Source: Clostridia bacterium
Lineage (GTDB): Bacteria > Bacillota > Clostridia > Oscillospirales > Acutalibacteraceae
Direction: 5' to 3'
Length of the DNA: 6,107 bases
Assembly: GCA_900769375.1 (NCBI GenBank)
Contig: CAAGGN010000261.1
Location: 1-6,107 of the forward strand
The notes under the pieces are model-generated. The model saw nothing but the letters and a program-made list of their open reading frames with translations. It was not told the origin of the DNA and made no database searches. Numbering within the stretch: position 1 is the stretch's first letter; each line of letters begins with the position of its first letter. This document shows positions 4,962-6,107 of this stretch, piece by piece. Position numbers and translations under genes: made by a program.

Positions 4962-5848
4962 TGGGAAAACTTATCAGATGTATAACAAGTGACGGACTCG
5001 TTATGGCTACGGCTATTGACAGTACCGATATCGTTTCCGCCGCTGAACAATATCATAAGACCTCTGCGGTGGTGACCGCCGCTTTAGGTCGACTTTTGAC
5101 CGCAACCTCTATGATGGGTGATATGCTTAAAAATTCCAAGGATAGTATAACCCTTAAAATTGACGGTGGCGGACCCGTGGGGTCCATTGTTACCGCCTCG
5201 GATTCCTATGGAAATGTCAGGGGATACGCGGTAAATCCCGTCGTTGAAATACCCTTAAAGCCCAACGGCAAATTGGACGTTTCAGGGGCGGTAGGTACCG
5301 ACGGTTCTTTATATGTTATGAAGGATTTGGGACTTAAAGAGCCATATAATGGCTTTATTCCCATTGCAACGGGTGAAATTGCCGAGGATATTACGGCTTA
5401 TTATGCCGTTAGCGAGCAGATACCTACGGTTTGCGCTTTGGGTGTGCTTGTTAATCCGGATTTGAGCGTGAGAAAGAGCGGCGGATATATTATTCAGCTG
5501 CTTCCCGCGGCTACGGGGGATGAGGAAATTATTTCTCGCCTTGAAAAGAATATTTCCTCTATGAAATCGGTTACAGAACTACTTGACAGCGGTAAGGATA
5601 TTGAGGAAATTGTTAGAATTGCCCTTGATGGTTTCGAGGTTGAGGTTCTGGATGAGAGAAATGCTGCATATAAATGTAATTGTTCGAGGGAAAGATTTGA
5701 AAAGGCGCTTATAAGCTTGGGAACCGAGGAGTTAGAGGATTTAGCCCGTGACCTGCCCGAAGCCAGAATGCAGTGCCAATTCTGCAATAAAACCTATACT
5801 TTTACCGATAAAGAAATCCGTAAAATAATCGAGCAAATAAAAAAATAA
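4961..5848 (+). CDS. hslO: Redox-regulated molecular chaperone Hsp33
   Basis: 295 residues, the normal Hsp33 length. This cytoplasmic holdase is switched on by oxidative unfolding: four cysteines bind zinc when reduced and form disulfides under peroxide or bleach stress. All four are present: CNC (Cys239, Cys241) and CQFC (Cys272, Cys275). The N-terminal domain shows the usual GKLIRCITSDG opening, LKIDGGGPVGSI near 65-76 and VRGYAVNP near 86-93. The chosen ATG at 4961 overlaps the preceding TAA (TAATG) and has AAGGAAG (4946-4952) 8 nt upstream. An upstream in-frame ATG at 4922 would add 13 residues unlike Hsp33. Last gene of the operon. No terminator hairpin is seen before the next promoter, so some read-through into the tRNAs is likely. 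Confidence 0.96.
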   Translation: MGKLIRCITSDGLVMATAIDSTDIVSAAEQYHKTSAVVTAALGRLLTATSMMGDMLKNSKDSITLKIDGGGPVGSIVTASDSYGNVRGYAVNPVVEIPLKPNGKLDVSGAVGTDGSLYVMKDLGLKEPYNGFIPIATGEIAEDITAYYAVSEQIPTVCALGVLVNPDLSVRKSGGYIIQLLPAATGDEEIISRLEKNISSMKSVTELLDSGKDIEEIVRIALDGFEVEVLDERNAAYKCNCSRERFEKALISLGTEELEDLARDLPEARMQCQFCNKTYTFTDKEIRKIIEQIKK

Positions 5849-5867
5849 AAAATTTAATAAAAAATGC

Positions 5868-5896
5868 TTGACATTTCACGCGGCTTATGGTATTAT
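5868..5896 (+). promoter_or_regulatory. Sigma-A promoter for tRNA-Val-tRNA-Asp
   Basis: -35 TTGACA (5868-5873), a 17-bp spacer and -10 TATTAT (5891-5896). The expected start is near 5903, giving a leader of about 41 nt before tRNA-Val. Confidence 0.83.
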
Positions 5897-5943
5897 ACAG
5901 TTCGTCGCCGGTGAGTTACATTTAAGCGAACCAGCGCTAATGT

Positions 5944-6019
5944 GGGAGCATAGCTCAGCTGGGAGAGCATCTGCCTTACAAGCAGAGGGTCACAGGTTCG
6001 AGCCCTGTTGTTCCCACCA
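5944..6019 (+). tRNA. tRNA-Val(TAC)
   Basis: A complete 76-nt cloverleaf with encoded CCA (6017-6019). Acceptor GGGAGCA/TGTTCCC with one G-U pair, D arm GCTC/GAGC, anticodon stem TCTGC/GCAGA around CTTACAA, T stem ACAGG/CCTGT around TTCGAGC, discriminator A. Anticodon TAC reads GTA and other valine codons by wobble. It is first in a tRNA unit, with tRNA-Asp 4 nt (TTTT) downstream. Confidence 0.96.
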
Positions 6020-6023
6020 TTTT

Positions 6024-6100
6024 GGCCTGGTAGTTCAGTTGGTTAGAACGCTAGCCTGTCACGCTAGAGGGCGGGGGTTCGAGCCCCTTCTCGGTCGCCA
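6024..6100 (+). tRNA. tRNA-Asp(GTC) with an imperfect acceptor stem
   Basis: 77 nt with encoded CCA (6098-6100). The anticodon stem CTAGC/GCTAG encloses CTGTCAC, placing GTC at 34-36, and the discriminator is G as expected for aspartate. The D arm is GTTC/GAAC. The acceptor stem GGCCTGG/CTCGGTC has a T5-C68 mismatch and two G-U pairs, and the T stem GGGGG/CCCTT has two more G-U pairs at its base. Identity elements look intact. More tRNA genes may follow beyond the window edge. Confidence 0.92.
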
Positions 6101-6107
6101 TATTTGC

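Overview
This 6.1 kb window reads as chromosomal DNA from an uncultured low-to-mid GC Firmicute, most likely of the class Clostridia. Reasons are the near-consensus sigma-A promoters, the CCA-encoding tRNA genes, the YerC-type TrpR-like regulator, the single-domain biotin ligase and the Hsp33 chaperone. The assignment is by family recognition only; I could not search a database.

Layout. (1) Positions 1-771 (+) hold the C-terminal 256 codons of an McrC-family restriction subunit, cut by the window edge and closed by a strong terminator. (2) Positions 816-1066 are non-coding. They carry several copies of a 13-bp repeat and two terminator hairpins on the minus strand, and lead to a minus-strand tRNA-Pro(CGG). 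(3) Divergent promoters at about 1230-1302 serve tRNA-Pro to the left and a two-gene unit to the right: birA, then a CapA-like lipoprotein 4 bp downstream. (4) Positions 3425-3590 are a GC-rich (about 61% in the core), hairpin-rich intergenic segment that partly copies the T arm of the neighbouring tRNA-Glu. A bidirectional terminator follows. (5) tRNA-Met(CAT) and tRNA-Glu(TTC) form a minus-strand pair with a textbook promoter. (6) Back to back with that promoter, a plus-strand promoter starts a three-gene operon: yerC-like regulator, class I SAM methyltransferase and hslO (Hsp33). (7) A separate consensus promoter drives tRNA-Val(TAC) and tRNA-Asp(GTC) at the right edge.

How it fits together. 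The right 5 kb is ordinary housekeeping DNA: protein biotinylation, a surface-anchored CapA-type protein, redox chaperoning and tRNAs. The left 1 kb is different. A restriction gene, visibly AT-richer than hslO in lines counted by hand, lies immediately beyond the 3' end of a tRNA gene with repeat debris in between, as at the edge of a defence or genomic island. No complete new system is visible. The items most worth a second look are the 13-bp repeat cluster at 817-964, the structured segment at 3425-3590 with its tRNA-derived repeat, and a tRNA-Met with C instead of A at position 37.
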